Notes: generated by a model not told the origin, from the sequence alone. Counted from the first letter of the stretch, positions 1-9,453 are shown. The stretch is 64,000 nucleotides of DNA from Pelagicoccus sp. SDUM812005 (GCF_031127875.1 NZ_JARXIA010000002.1:62001-126000); one strand, 5' to 3'. Made by a program: numbers and translations.

Positions 1-540
1 TCAGGAGATGGTATTAGTTTTGTTATTAACGACGATTCGAACGATTTTGGGGGACCCGCTACGCAAACAGCCCCAATCAACGGACTCTTTGATGCCTTCT
101 CTATACAGGGTGGTCCTAGCATTAGCATTCTCTCGCAGATGGTCGAGCTTCCAACCGACATCGCGCAGCTAGCCTTGTCTTGGAGCGATCGGATTCAAAA
201 CTTCGGAGGGAGCTTCGACGATCCCGGTCAAGAATTCCGAGTTTCCTTCTACAACAGTGCCGATCTCCTAATCGCGACGGTATTCAGCACGGACCCAGGC
301 GACGATACGATCCAGCTCGGCCCCCACCCTCGCTCCTTCGATGTCGCCTCCACGCTGTCCGCTTACGCTGGAGAGTCCGTAAAACTGCAATTCGAAGCGG
401 CGGCCGAAAGCGGTCCCTTCAACGTCAACATTGACGACGTGCGCCTAGATACGGTACCAGACGCCGGTTCCACGTTCGTGCTGCTACTCTCCGCATCCGC
501 TCTTCTCTTTGGGCTGCGCCGAAAGATGTTAAATAAATAG
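1..540 (+). CDS. VPDSG-CTERM sorted surface/exported protein (3' part)
   Basis: The reading frame is open from the first base of the window, so the gene starts upstream and only the last 179 residues are seen. The body is an Asp/Gly/Ser-rich beta-type sequence like extracellular adhesin or matrix proteins. The C-terminus shows a VPDAGST motif, a hydrophobic stretch and a basic RRK tail, which is the tripartite PEP-CTERM signal in the VPDSG form common in Verrucomicrobiota. Proteins of this kind are exported and processed by an exosortase; none is encoded in this window. The function of the mature protein cannot be told. An ATG at 139 is internal and is not the start. Confidence 0.75.
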   Translation, partial: SGDGISFVINDDSNDFGGPATQTAPINGLFDAFSIQGGPSISILSQMVELPTDIAQLALSWSDRIQNFGGSFDDPGQEFRVSFYNSADLLIATVFSTDPGDDTIQLGPHPRSFDVASTLSAYAGESVKLQFEAAAESGPFNVNIDDVRLDTVPDAGSTFVLLLSASALLFGLRRKMLNK

Positions 541-676
541 GCCTGCCCAAATAAGAAGCTCAAACCAACGGTCCACCTGCGGTCAACGCGAGCCGCTCCC
601 CTATAGAGCGAAGAGGCCCCCACGAGACGACAAACAGTCCCGGCCCACTCCCTCAGCAATCTCATCGGTATGCACC

Positions 677-2416
677 TCACCTCACCGGCTCGATCTGCGT
701 CCAGTCCCGGGCGTTCAAATTCGGGTCTGTGTTGAGATTGTATAGTGCATCGTTGTGCAAGATGTAGTTGCCTTGACCATCCGTGTACGCGTTCTGGTAA
801 TAACTAGGCAGATTGATCGAGCCGCCTGACGGCGTCCCGTATGTAGTTCGCTCATGGATACTGTTCACCGACATGCTTTGCGTCCGATCACTCGAAGCGT
901 TACGCGATTTCCAGCCATTGAAACTAATATCAAGCACATCCTCCGACTGAGTGGCCCGCGTATTTTGCCAGTTCCGGCTGGCTGCGGCCGCTTTCGCCAT
1001 GCCTTCCTTAAAGATGATCTGCCGACGCCCCGCATACCACTGGTCGATCGCGTACGCCCAATCCGGGTTGATTCGGAGGGAGCGAGCAACCGCTGCAAGC
1101 TCAGGATCTTCCAAAAAATTGCTTCCAACGGGACCCACCAGCGAGGCGACATTGTTGAGATTCCACTTCGCGATTCGAGTAGCGCCATTGAAGTCGATAT
1201 ATGAATAATTGGATACGGTGGCAAAGGTTGTGGATTCGACTCGTTTCCCATTTTCGGTGTACTGAACGACGATCTTGCGGGCCTCTACCGCGTAGCTTTG
1301 ACGCTCGCCGACTCCGCCGCTGCGTTGATTGGCGGCCTGAACCTGTTGAATTGTCGCCGAGGCATTGCGTTGCGCGAGCTGGGTAAGCTCCGGTACGGTT
1401 TCCTCCGATATGATTCGCATATCGCTTATCCGCTGTTCCGGATCGGATTGAGCGAGCACCTTTATCACCTCCCCAACGCTCGAAGGCTGTCTAAAAGCAG
1501 GACGTCCCTCATACGGTTGCATAAAACCGAGCTGGGCGTAGTCCGTATATGTGAATTCCGCGAACGGCAGGAAACTAAAAGAGCGCCCATCCGGGGCCTT
1601 GACCTCAATCGATCCGAAGTAAGGGAGCTCTTTGAACGCCGGGATATGCTCGAACTTGCCCTCCAGTTTCCATCCCTCAGGCACCAACACATGGTAAGCG
1701 GGTAAATTCTTGCGACTCACATCGTAAACGGCCTGATCCTTGAATCGCTGCGCCGGGCCCAAATCGCGATTCGCCTCCCTCTCATTGGACGCTGTTGTTT
1801 CCGTGCCTATCCGCTCTTCGCCGCCTTCGCTGTAATTGGCGAATTTGAAGGTCCCCGCCCCGACGACAACGATGCCGACCGACCCCTTGCCCATGCGACT
1901 TGACCCCAAGCTCGAAACCTCCCGACCGTTCACACTGACGGATACGGAGGAACCGTCCTCCCTAAGCGTGATCCGTTCAAACCCGTCGCCGCTCCCTTCA
2001 AAGCTGCTCGACAACGTTTTCGTAAATCCGGAGTCATCACGCTTGAAAACGTCGAACATTCCATTTCCCACCACGAACGCGTAGTACCCCCGCGGCGAGG
2101 ATTGGTAGCCGTATAGCAGTCCCGCTCGAGCATCGGGCTCCGCTAGCGACGTATCCACAAACACGGAAATCTCTCGGCTACCAACCTGAGCATCGTCCGT
2201 CCCAGTGTAGAAATACTTGATGGCTCCCGGCTCGGCAGCGTTTTCAATTGTGTAAACCCCATCCGCCAGAGCGCCGCTCCATCCGTCTTGGCTTCCAGTT
2301 AAAAGAAAAGGTTCCAAAGGCCCCATGCCCTTCGGCACGAATTCGTCACGGCTTGAACAACCGGACAGAATGAAACTAAAAATCAAAACAAGGCAGAAGT
2401 GGATCGTAACTTTCAT
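677..2416 (-). CDS. Large lipoprotein of unknown function
   Basis: This is a 579-residue protein with a lipoprotein signal: a basic start, a hydrophobic run and an LSGC lipobox with the cysteine near residue 20. Residues of about 35-200 resemble a concanavalin-like/LamG-type beta sandwich (alternating short strands, many Gly and Asp, a 'FKFANYSEGG'-like end). The middle region, about 225-440, is a separate domain with a 'YHVLVPEGWKLEG' start. I do not recognise a catalytic motif. It is probably an envelope-anchored protein. It is transcribed convergently with the sorted protein and lies downstream of ilvC, but a terminator separates it from ilvC, so it should have its own promoter near 2420-2480. 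Confidence 0.7.
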   Translation of the reverse strand: MKVTIHFCLVLIFSFILSGCSSRDEFVPKGMGPLEPFLLTGSQDGWSGALADGVYTIENAAEPGAIKYFYTGTDDAQVGSREISVFVDTSLAEPDARAGLLYGYQSSPRGYYAFVVGNGMFDVFKRDDSGFTKTLSSSFEGSGDGFERITLREDGSSVSVSVNGREVSSLGSSRMGKGSVGIVVVGAGTFKFANYSEGGEERIGTETTASNEREANRDLGPAQRFKDQAVYDVSRKNLPAYHVLVPEGWKLEGKFEHIPAFKELPYFGSIEVKAPDGRSFSFLPFAEFTYTDYAQLGFMQPYEGRPAFRQPSSVGEVIKVLAQSDPEQRISDMRIISEETVPELTQLAQRNASATIQQVQAANQRSGGVGERQSYAVEARKIVVQYTENGKRVESTTFATVSNYSYIDFNGATRIAKWNLNNVASLVGPVGSNFLEDPELAAVARSLRINPDWAYAIDQWYAGRRQIIFKEGMAKAAAASRNWQNTRATQSEDVLDISFNGWKSRNASSDRTQSMSVNSIHERTTYGTPSGGSINLPSYYQNAYTDGQGNYILHNDALYNLNTDPNLNARDWTQIEPVR

Positions 2417-2484
2417 AATGAGCAGTGGCTTTCGGAAAACCTAGCCGGAACTTACTCGGAAAGCACGTACAAAACGAGAGACGA

Positions 2485-2517
2485 AAAAACGCCCCGCTCT
2501 TTCGAACGGGGCGTCTT
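2485..2517 (-). terminator. Intrinsic terminator of ilvC
   Basis: Stem arms CGCCCCG (2491-2497) and CGGGGCG (2508-2514) enclose a short loop. Read on the minus strand, the stem is followed by a run of six T, complementary to the A run at 2485-2490. It lies just after the ilvC stop codon. Confidence 0.85.
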
Positions 2518-2544
2518 TAAATTTCAACTACACCTGATAAAAGC

Positions 2545-4029
2545 TTATCCGCCGACGGCGATCTTCTTCATCGAGCCCATGTAGCCGCGAAGCACAGCGC
2601 CGATCTTTTCTACGCCGTGGCTGCGAATCTTGGCGTTGGCCGCGACGAGCTCCTGGTTGTCGACCGCGTTGCAGCCGCACTCGAGGCCCTTGCCGATCAC
2701 GTCGGTCTTGATGCCCTTCATGAAATCGCCGAGAAGTGGAATCGCAGCGTTGGAGAAGAGGTAGCAACCGTATTCAGCCGTATCGGAGATAACCTTGTTC
2801 ATCTCGTAGAGCTTCTTGCGGCCGATCGTGTTAGCGATGAGCGGAGTTTCGTGGAGAGACTCGTAGTAAGCAGACTCGGCCTTGATGCCAGCGTTGGTCA
2901 TGGACTCGAACGCGAGCTCTACGCCAGCGCGAACGAAAGCCACCATGAGAATGCCCTTGTCGAAGTACTCCTGCTCGGAAATTTCAACATCGCCCGCGGT
3001 CGACTTTTCGAAAGCGGTTTCATTGGTCGCTTCGCGCCAAGCGAGCAGATCCTTGTCGTCATTGTCCCAGTCGGCCATCATCCCGCTAGAGAAGGCGCCG
3101 GACATAATGTCCTCCTGGTGCTTGTCGAAGAGATCGCGCATGATATCCTTCAACTGCTCGGAGAGCTCAAAGGCCTTGAGCTTGGCTGGGTTGCTCAGGC
3201 GATCCATCATGTTGGTGATGCCGCCGTGCTTGAGCGCTTCGCAAATCGTATCGAAGGAGTGCTGAACGAACTTGGAGGCCCAACCCTCTTCGATGCCCTC
3301 TTCGATCATCTTGTCGTAAGCGAGGAGAGAACCAGCCTGCAGAAGGCCGCAGAGAATGGTCTGCTCGCCCATGAGATCGGACTTCACTTCGGCGATGAAG
3401 CTGGACTCGAGACAGCCGGCGCGATCGCCGCCCGTGGCGCAAGCGTAGGCCTTGGCGATGTCCCAACCCTTGCCTTCCGGATCGTTTTCGGTGTGGACCG
3501 CGAGGAGCGTCGGAACGCCGAAACCGCGCTTGTACTCTTCGCGCACCTCAGTACCGGGGCTCTTAGGAGCAACCATGATCACAGTGAGGTCCTTGCGGAT
3601 TTCCATGCCTTCTTCCACGATATTGAAACCGTGCGAGTAAGCCAGCGTCGCGCCCTTCTTCATGAGCGGCTGCACTGCATTGATAACCGCGGTGTGCTGC
3701 TTGTCCGGAGTGAGGTTAAGCACTAGATCCGCAGAAGGAAGCATCTCTTCGTAAGTACCGACGGCGAAACCGTTCTCGGTCGCGTTCTTCCAAGACTGAC
3801 GCTTTTGCTCGATCGCTTCCGCGCGGAGCGTGTAGCTCACGTCGAGACCGGAGTCGCGCATGTTGAGGCCCTGGTTCAAGCCCTGAGCGCCACAGCCAAC
3901 GATGACCACTTTCTTGCCCTTGAGTGCTTCGACTCCGTTAAACTCGGAGGAATTCATGAAACGGCAACGGCCGAGTTGCTCCAGCTTTTGGGCCAAAGTC
4001 AGTGTGTTGAAGTAGTTTTTTCTGCTCAT
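2545..4029 (-). CDS. ilvC: Ketol-acid reductoisomerase, long (class II) form
   Basis: The enzyme converts 2-acetolactate or 2-aceto-2-hydroxybutyrate to the dihydroxy acids of valine, leucine and isoleucine synthesis using NADPH and Mg2+, in the cytosol. The protein has 494 residues, the size of the long enterobacterial-type enzyme with a duplicated C-terminal domain rather than the ~330-residue short form. An N-terminal Rossmann motif ([13 protein letters not shown]) is clear, and the E-rich metal-binding helices are in the C-terminal half. The ATG at 4029 gives the usual N-terminus. The gene stands alone with its own terminator; ilvB, ilvN and ilvD are not nearby. Confidence 0.97.
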   Translation of the reverse strand: MSRKNYFNTLTLAQKLEQLGRCRFMNSSEFNGVEALKGKKVVIVGCGAQGLNQGLNMRDSGLDVSYTLRAEAIEQKRQSWKNATENGFAVGTYEEMLPSADLVLNLTPDKQHTAVINAVQPLMKKGATLAYSHGFNIVEEGMEIRKDLTVIMVAPKSPGTEVREEYKRGFGVPTLLAVHTENDPEGKGWDIAKAYACATGGDRAGCLESSFIAEVKSDLMGEQTILCGLLQAGSLLAYDKMIEEGIEEGWASKFVQHSFDTICEALKHGGITNMMDRLSNPAKLKAFELSEQLKDIMRDLFDKHQEDIMSGAFSSGMMADWDNDDKDLLAWREATNETAFEKSTAGDVEISEQEYFDKGILMVAFVRAGVELAFESMTNAGIKAESAYYESLHETPLIANTIGRKKLYEMNKVISDTAEYGCYLFSNAAIPLLGDFMKGIKTDVIGKGLECGCNAVDNQELVAANAKIRSHGVEKIGAVLRGYMGSMKKIAVGG

Positions 4030-4131
4030 GGTTAGCGTGGTCTAAAATTGGAAAAGCGAGCACTATGCGGCCCTCTCCCCTCGGGTAAAGCGCTTTTTCG
4101 CGCTCTAATATATAGACGCAAGCCGCAACCC

Positions 4132-4869
4132 TCAGCTCGGTTTTCGCGCAACCCACATGCGGCAGTCCTCCGAAAAATCGAGCACCGCCGCGGATTCGCG
4201 GGCCAACTCGCTGCGCATCGCGTCCTCCACGACCTCGAACCCAGCCAACTCCAAGTCCTCCACCACGTCGCTCCGCAAGGGCACGTGCATGAAAGTCGTC
4301 CCATGCTCCGTCTCGAAGTGCCGATCCCCAAAGTCCACCAACTGGTCGTTCTGACTGAGGTCGTGCTCCGGATCGTCCGCCACCGCGAACACCTTGGAAT
4401 ACAAGCGATCCTCCCGATCCAAAGTGGAAAAGATAAACACGCCCCCGGGCCGAAGCACCCTGCAAACCTCGCGCAAGGCCGTCCGCCTCATCTCCCGACC
4501 GGGAATCTGCATCAAGCCGTTGAAGGCAAAAACCGCCCCATCGAAGCTGCCCTCTGCAAAGCTCAAAGCCGTGGCATCCTCCCGCTGGAAGCGAAACGGA
4601 CACCCCAAGCACTCCGCGATCTCGCGAGACTCTTGCACCATCGACTCCGCCAGATCCGTGCCCAGCACGCTCTCGAAGCCCTCTTCCCAGAGCCCAATGC
4701 TAGCTCGGCCCGCACCGCAGCCCAAATCCAGCAAATTTTCTTTGCGGACGAAGTACTTGTTGAACAACAGCTTCTCAGACTCCCACAGTCCCACGTTGGC
4801 CACAGCCTTAGCATAGTGTTGCACTGTACCCGCCTCGTTGAAATAACCCCGAACTCTTTCTACATCCAT
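4132..4869 (-). CDS. Class I SAM-dependent methyltransferase
   Basis: A 245-residue protein with the Rossmann-like methyltransferase core. Motif I is [16 protein letters not shown] near residues 47-62, followed by an acidic residue after the second strand (GTDLAESM), a DATALSF-type motif II and a [12 protein letters not shown] motif III. The closest general type is the ubiE/Methyltransf_11 family, but the substrate cannot be deduced. It diverges from rplU across about 75 bp, so the two genes share a promoter region. Start: ATG at 4869; the first residues ([16 protein letters not shown]) form the usual lead helix. Confidence 0.85.
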   Translation of the reverse strand: MDVERVRGYFNEAGTVQHYAKAVANVGLWESEKLLFNKYFVRKENLLDLGCGAGRASIGLWEEGFESVLGTDLAESMVQESREIAECLGCPFRFQREDATALSFAEGSFDGAVFAFNGLMQIPGREMRRTALREVCRVLRPGGVFIFSTLDREDRLYSKVFAVADDPEHDLSQNDQLVDFGDRHFETEHGTTFMHVPLRSDVVEDLELAGFEVVEDAMRSELARESAAVLDFSEDCRMWVARKPS

Positions 4870-4895
4870 TTACCAAAAATTTTCCGATAAAAAGA

Positions 4896-4925
4896 TTGAT
4901 CAAACACCGCAAAGCGACCTTATTA
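4896..4925 (+). promoter_or_regulatory. Candidate sigma-70-type promoter for rplU-rpmA
   Basis: TTGATC (4896-4901) and TTATTA (4920-4925) are separated by 18 bp and lie about 20 bp upstream of the rplU ATG. This is a resemblance by eye to the sigma-70 consensus, not a proven start site. Confidence 0.4.
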
Positions 4926-4945
4926 CGCGGTTTCCAATTTTTCCG

Positions 4946-5260
4946 ATGAAAGCAACCATTCAAACACAGGGCAAACAGTACACCGTAACAGAAGGCGACG
5001 TTCTCATCTTGAACCGCTACCCAGACACGGAAGCTGGCCAAAAGCTCGAAATCAACGAAGTCCTTACCGTGGGCGAAGGCGATGCTTTCAAGCTCGGCGC
5101 ACCTTTCGTCAGTGGCGCAAAGGTCTCCGCAACGATTCTCGAAAACAAGCGCGGTCGCAAGATCGTCGTCTTCAAGAAGAAGGCCAAGAAGGGCTACGAG
5201 CGCCGCCGCGGTCATCGCCAAGAGCTCTCCGTCATCAAGATCGACTCCATCGAGTCCTAA
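4946..5260 (+). CDS. rplU: 50S ribosomal protein L21
   Basis: A 104-residue, basic ribosomal protein that binds 23S rRNA in the large subunit. It starts with the typical lead ([18 protein letters not shown]) and carries the conserved [12 protein letters not shown] segment near residues 78-89, including the GHRQ tail motif of L21. Length is normal. It is followed after 38 bp by rpmA, the common bacterial pair, and a strong terminator lies after rpmA, so the two form one transcription unit. Confidence 0.97.
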   Translation: MKATIQTQGKQYTVTEGDVLILNRYPDTEAGQKLEINEVLTVGEGDAFKLGAPFVSGAKVSATILENKRGRKIVVFKKKAKKGYERRRGHRQELSVIKIDSIES

Positions 5261-5298
5261 TCCAAAACTATCTAGCTAGCAATTAGCACCCTTCAGTC

Positions 5299-5541
5299 AT
5301 GGCACACAAAAAAGGACAAGGTACTTCCAAGAACGGACGCGATTCCAACCCAAAGAACCTCGGCGTTAAGAAGTTCGGCGGCGAAGAAGTAATCGCAGGC
5401 AACATCATCGTTCGCCAACGCGGTACTCGCTTCCACGCCGGCAAGAACGTCGGTATGGGACGCGACCACACCCTCTTCGCCCTCTCCGACGGCAAGGTCG
5501 TATTCGACAAGGAGCACCGCAAGGTCGCCGTCGAAGCCTAA
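5299..5541 (+). CDS. rpmA: 50S ribosomal protein L27
   Basis: An 80-residue protein with the classic N-terminus [19 protein letters not shown] and the following GVKKFGGE(E) and [19 protein letters not shown] motifs. L27 sits near the peptidyl transferase centre, where its N-terminal arm contacts the tRNA ends. There is no cleavable N-terminal extension of the Firmicutes type. It is the second gene of the rplU-rpmA unit. Confidence 0.97.
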   Translation: MAHKKGQGTSKNGRDSNPKNLGVKKFGGEEVIAGNIIVRQRGTRFHAGKNVGMGRDHTLFALSDGKVVFDKEHRKVAVEA

Positions 5542-5565
5542 GCGATTCAAGCGAAACACTTTCAA

Positions 5566-5599
5566 GAGCCCTTTCCGAAACGTCGGAAAGGGCTTTTTC
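5566..5599 (+). terminator. Intrinsic terminator of rplU-rpmA
   Basis: A perfect 12-bp stem, AGCCCTTTCCGA (5567-5578) with TCGGAAAGGGCT (5583-5594), encloses a four-base loop and runs into TTTTT. It lies 25 bp past the rpmA stop. Confidence 0.93.
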
Positions 5600-5684
5600 G
5601 TACCCAGCCCCAACAAGCCCACAAGGCCCAAGGATACCGCTCAACCCACGGCCGATCCCGCCGATCCTAAAAGCGAACGCAGCC

Positions 5685-6029
5685 ATGGACCCCAACCGAC
5701 TCCAAAAGCTAAAGCAGCAAAAGCAACTCATCCTCGAGCACCTCGACTGGCTCAACCAAGAGATCGATCGAGAAACGATCGCCGCAAAGCCCAGCCCCAG
5801 CCCAAAGACAAACCGGCTCATCGAAGCGATCCCCGAGGACAAGGAAGTCGCCTCCCAGCTCGAAATCGAATCAACCCCACGCCATCAGGTCGCGAGCGAC
5901 CTCTACAGCGAACTCGGCCCCGACACCAAAAACGCCGCTAGCGAAACCAAACGCGGCTGCCTATTCATCGCCGCCCTCGCCTTCGCAGGCCTCGCCGCCG
6001 TGATCGGCTGGGTGGTTTTCTACTACTGA
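5685..6029 (+). CDS. Small tail-anchored membrane protein, unknown
   Basis: A 114-residue protein. Residues 1-35 are a charged, Lys/Gln/Leu-rich helix likely to form a coiled coil (LKQQKQLILEHLDWL), then comes a Pro/Ser-rich linker. Residues of about 90-112 are a single hydrophobic membrane segment (FIAALAFAGLAAVIGWVVF) at the extreme C-terminus. No family was recognised. The ATG at 5685 is the only start that keeps the coiled coil. It stands between the rpmA terminator and the convergent oxidoreductase gene, so it is probably transcribed on its own. Confidence 0.6.
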   Translation: MDPNRLQKLKQQKQLILEHLDWLNQEIDRETIAAKPSPSPKTNRLIEAIPEDKEVASQLEIESTPRHQVASDLYSELGPDTKNAASETKRGCLFIAALAFAGLAAVIGWVVFYY

Positions 6030-6063
6030 GACAGCCCAGGACGCGCAAACCACCGTCCGGAAG

Positions 6064-7470
6064 CTACCCCTTGAGCACGTGCTCGTTCGCCATGACGACA
6101 CCGCTGAGCATGCTGCCAACGATCCCCAGGTAGCCCTGATCCGTCCCGCACAAGAACAGGTTATCCCAGGATGTCCGACCGTCCTTCACCTTGTCCGGCG
6201 TCCCGTAGATCGCGCCGCGAGCGCGACGCGTGAACTTCTTAACCGTCTTCGGAGTAAACATGTCAGTCGCCACCAACTCGCTCGAGTAATCCCGCGTGGG
6301 AACAGGCATCATAGGAAGTATAGACTTCTGGATACGCCCGAACCAATCCGCCTTAGCCGCCTCATACGCTTCGGCAGAGTACCCGCACCAAGTATCGTGA
6401 TTGGCCAAACAAGTGACCCGCACCAGACCTTCCTTCAGTGGACGGTCGCCAAACTCGAAATTGTTCGGCAGGCAAATCACCCCGCTTCGCAAATCGATCG
6501 GATCCGACGGATTGCGGTAGGCAAAGCGCTCCGCATTATTGAAAAAGACAATCGTGTCGTCGCCCCAACCCCACGTCTCCGGCAGCGACTTGTAGACCGC
6601 GATCGTCTCGGAAAACGAAAGCTTGCCCGCCTGCTCCGACTGGTCCGACACCAAGGACGAGTCAACCAGCGCGTAAGTCTCCGGCAAACCCGCGCAGGAA
6701 AGCACCACGTCCGCGGAAACTTCCGTACCGTTATCCAACTCGATGCGAGAGATCTTCCCGCCCTCGGCGACGAGACGCTTCACTCCCGTCTTCATTTTCC
6801 GGATACCGCCAAGTTTGCGATAGCGATCCAAAACGACGCGAATCAAGAGGCGAATTCCCTCCGCCGGCCTCGCCAAGCCCTCGTGGAAGATGGAGCGAAA
6901 CATGATGACGAACTGGCCGACATCCATGTCGTCCTCCACCGCAGACCCATAGTACATCAACGGACAGAAGATCATCTCCTCCAGCAGAGGATCGGAAACG
7001 AACCCCTTGATCCACTCCCGCGTCGACCGGTAAGGCTGGTTCAGGTCCACATCGGGGTAGTCCCGAATCGCCTTGCTCAAGCGAACGAAACCATCGATCT
7101 GTCCCGGAAAAACTCGCTCCACCTCGCTCTCAAGCAAAGCTTCCTCGTTGCCAAAACGTAGGTTCACGCCCGGAAAGGCGATACGAGAGGACTTTTGTTC
7201 GATCAGGTCGAGCTCCGCCCGGTCGATCCTCAACTGGCGCAGCAACTTATTGAAGATGGCGCGACGCTCCTTCGCCGGCACATAATTCGTCATGGCGTGC
7301 AAGCCGACGTCATACTTGCGCCCCTCCTTCGCATAGAAGCTGTTCAAGCCGCCCGGAGCGTTGTGCTGCTCTAGAATGATTGCCTTCTTACCGAAGTGCG
7401 CCGCCCGAATTCCAGCGGACAGACCGGACATTCCCGCCCCAATGATCGCTACGTCGTAATGCTCTGACAT
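6064..7470 (-). CDS. CrtI/phytoene-desaturase-like FAD oxidoreductase
   Basis: About 468 residues. The N-terminus has the FAD/NAD Rossmann motif (DVAIIGAGMSGLSAGIRAA) followed by a GG-x-N/H region (APGGLNSFYAKEGRKYDVGLHAM) as in carotenoid desaturases, carotenoid isomerases and retinol saturases. The C-terminus has the typical LFLCGTDQGYLGIVGSMLSGV FAD-binding segment. The ATG at 7470 (MSEHYDVAII) is preferred over a TTG eight codons upstream. It follows the ketosynthase and acyl carrier genes on the same strand, so its substrate may be an acyl chain rather than a carotenoid; no phytoene synthase is present. A palindrome at 7498-7522 sits between it and the carrier gene. Confidence 0.8.
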   Translation of the reverse strand: MSEHYDVAIIGAGMSGLSAGIRAAHFGKKAIILEQHNAPGGLNSFYAKEGRKYDVGLHAMTNYVPAKERRAIFNKLLRQLRIDRAELDLIEQKSSRIAFPGVNLRFGNEEALLESEVERVFPGQIDGFVRLSKAIRDYPDVDLNQPYRSTREWIKGFVSDPLLEEMIFCPLMYYGSAVEDDMDVGQFVIMFRSIFHEGLARPAEGIRLLIRVVLDRYRKLGGIRKMKTGVKRLVAEGGKISRIELDNGTEVSADVVLSCAGLPETYALVDSSLVSDQSEQAGKLSFSETIAVYKSLPETWGWGDDTIVFFNNAERFAYRNPSDPIDLRSGVICLPNNFEFGDRPLKEGLVRVTCLANHDTWCGYSAEAYEAAKADWFGRIQKSILPMMPVPTRDYSSELVATDMFTPKTVKKFTRRARGAIYGTPDKVKDGRTSWDNLFLCGTDQGYLGIVGSMLSGVVMANEHVLKG

Positions 7471-7497
7471 TTCGTACTCAAGTCGTGGATACAAGAA

Positions 7498-7522
7498 TGG
7501 CCCAACCGCTCGCGGTGGGCCA
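7498..7522 (-). terminator. Hairpin between carrier-protein and oxidoreductase genes
   Basis: A perfect 7-bp outer stem (TGGCCCA 7498-7504, TGGGCCA 7516-7522) contains a further inner CCG/CGG pairing. On the minus strand it is followed by only a weak T-rich stretch (TTCTTG). It could be a partial terminator or attenuator inside the three-gene set. Confidence 0.5.
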
Positions 7523-7555
7523 ATTCGAAAAAAAATGGACCTGTTCGGAACCCTC

Positions 7556-7810
7556 TTAGACCAAGGCGTTGAACTTTGGAGTCAGGTACTCCGCGCAGCT
7601 ATCCAAGGATGCGAGCTGAACGTAGTCGGCTTCGGGCACTTCGATGCTGTGCTGTTTACGGAGTTCCATCACGATATCGAGGAAGTCCATCGAATCGAGA
7701 TCCAGTTGCTCACGTAGGGCGACATCGCCTTTAACATCGCTAAGATCCTCGTCAGGAGCGATTTCCGCGATGATGTCGAGCACCACTTGCTTGCATTCGT
7801 CTTTGGTCAT
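7556..7810 (-). CDS. Acyl carrier protein
   Basis: An 84-residue acidic helical protein with the phosphopantetheine attachment site DSMDFLD, where Ser40 is the expected prosthetic-group residue. Carrier proteins hold growing acyl chains as thioesters. The helix-II sequence departs from housekeeping AcpP (DSLDTVE), and the gene is paired with a dedicated ketosynthase rather than with fabD/fabG, so I infer a second, pathway-specific carrier. The ketosynthase gene ends upstream after 14 bp, consistent with co-transcription. Confidence 0.88.
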   Translation of the reverse strand: MTKDECKQVVLDIIAEIAPDEDLSDVKGDVALREQLDLDSMDFLDIVMELRKQHSIEVPEADYVQLASLDSCAEYLTPKFNALV

Positions 7811-7824
7811 GTAAGTTTTCTTTG

Positions 7825-9060
7825 CTAGTTCGAAAAGCGCTTGATGATCAGCGCCGAGTTAATACCGAGCATACCAAAGGAATTATTAAGAATGGCGTCA
7901 ACCCGTTTCGCTTGCTTCGCCTCGTTGATAACCAGCCCCGGCAAATCGCACTTCGGATCGAGATTATCCACGTTGATCGTTGGGTGAACCAGCCCATCCT
8001 CGAAGGACGGCAAGTTGCCCGCGAGCTCCAAGGAGCCAGCCGCTCCCATCGCATGCCCGATGTAACCCTTGGTATTGTTGATGTGCGTGTCCGGACAGTC
8101 CGCGAACACTTCGCGCACCGCCTCGCACTCCTGAATATCGCCCAAAGGCGTCGCCGTGGCGTGCGTGCTCACGATGTGAATATCGCTCGGCTGCATGCCC
8201 GCCTTCTCCAAGGCCCCTCGCATGCACTCGGCCTGGCGCTCGGGATTGGGCAAAACGTAATCCGTCGCGTCGGAATTGATCTTGTAGCCTACGATTTCGC
8301 CATAGATCTTCGCTCCGCGAGCCTGGGCATCCTCCAGACGCTCAAGCGTATACAACGCGCCGCCCTCGGAAACCACGATCCCGTTGCGATCCTTGTCAAA
8401 CGGACGAGAAGCCTTGTTCGGATCCTCGTGCTCGGCCAAGGCCCCCTGGCTCTTGAAGCCGGCAAAAATTCCAAACGAGCGAATACTCTCGGAAACGCCG
8501 CCCGCAATCGCGAAATCGACCTCCCCAAGCTGCAGCATCTGCATCCCCTGGATCAAACCGAGATTTCCCGCCGCGCAGGCTGCCCCGATCGTATAGGCAG
8601 GTCCATGCACCTTGAGATTCAGGGAAACCTCGCCCGCCGGATTGTTCGAAACCGTCCGCGGATTGTGGTGGTGCGACCAAAACTTGGTGTCGTAGTCGAA
8701 TTGCGAAATGTTGTAGACCTCGTTCTCCGTCTCCACGTTTCCGTGCTCCGTGGTGCCGACATAGATGCCCGTACGCTTGGCGTCGAGCTGATCGACCTCG
8801 ATCCCCGCATCCGCCAAGGCTTCCCGCGCGCAGTAGATAGAAATGCTGCCCGCCCGCGTGCCGACTCTCAAGTCCTTGCGACGCTGATACTTGGTCGCCT
8901 CGAAGTCGCAAACGCCCGCCAAGACCTGCCCCATGTAGCGCATGTCGATCCGGCTGATACCGCCCTTGCCTTCCAAGAGGCTACGACGAAATTCCTCAAG
9001 CGTATTGCCATTGGGAGAAGTTAGGCCAACGCCGGTTATTACTACTCTACTAAGTGCCAT
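7825..9060 (-). CDS. FabF-like beta-ketoacyl-ACP synthase
   Basis: A 411-residue thiolase-fold condensing enzyme. The Cys-His-His triad is present: Cys162 in GAACAAG, His300 in THATATPLGD and His336 in KGYIGHAMGAAG, with Lys331 just before the last. So it should be able both to decarboxylate and to condense. The motif around His300 reads HAT instead of the usual HGT, and the nucleophile loop ACAAG differs from FabF ACTSG/ACATS, placing it outside the housekeeping FabF group. It heads a minus-strand set with an acyl carrier protein and a CrtI-like oxidoreductase. The product is unknown. Confidence 0.88.
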   Translation of the reverse strand: MALSRVVITGVGLTSPNGNTLEEFRRSLLEGKGGISRIDMRYMGQVLAGVCDFEATKYQRRKDLRVGTRAGSISIYCAREALADAGIEVDQLDAKRTGIYVGTTEHGNVETENEVYNISQFDYDTKFWSHHHNPRTVSNNPAGEVSLNLKVHGPAYTIGAACAAGNLGLIQGMQMLQLGEVDFAIAGGVSESIRSFGIFAGFKSQGALAEHEDPNKASRPFDKDRNGIVVSEGGALYTLERLEDAQARGAKIYGEIVGYKINSDATDYVLPNPERQAECMRGALEKAGMQPSDIHIVSTHATATPLGDIQECEAVREVFADCPDTHINNTKGYIGHAMGAAGSLELAGNLPSFEDGLVHPTINVDNLDPKCDLPGLVINEAKQAKRVDAILNNSFGMLGINSALIIKRFSN

Positions 9061-9453
9061 AGGTTTTTTCCGAGATTGCGATCAAGCAGGACAAGGCATC
9101 GGGGTTAGCCATTTATGCCCTCCATTCAACACAAAATCAGAGAGGAACACAACGCCCGCAGGTTTTGCAGGAAGATTTCCCGAAACCGCGCCGCCCTCTA
9201 GGTACAGCCGACTCCCCAAAGCCTGCCACAACCGTGAATGAATCAATTCAAACAAGCAGGGTAATCACCCCTTTTTTTACCATATTTCTATCGAGATACG
9301 ATAATAGAGCGTAAAGGTGCAACAAACATGTTGCTTAGGCTAAGCACTTGATCATTAATTGTCGTCAACGAACTGGTAGTAATACGTAACATACCTGAAT
9401 CGCCACCTAAGAAAACTCCAACAGCCAGCACCTGTATTTAGACCGTAGACCGA
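9061..9453. promoter_or_regulatory. Divergent intergenic region with two adjacent palindromes
   Basis: This 393-bp stretch separates the ketosynthase and response-regulator genes, which diverge. No gene is visible. Two touching inverted repeats occur: GCAACA-N4-TGTTGC at 9319-9334 and GCTTAG-G-CTAAGC at 9333-9345. They lie about 110 bp upstream of the response-regulator start and could be operators. AT content is raised around 9270-9400, as expected for promoters. Confidence 0.4.

Noticed and set aside
2617-3726. 369-residue open frame antisense to ilvC
   Set aside because: ilvC is certain on the other strand; the frame has no recognised motif.
6064-9060. Carotenoid pathway
   Set aside because: Only a CrtI-like flavoprotein is present; no phytoene synthase, cyclase or GGPP synthase gene is near.
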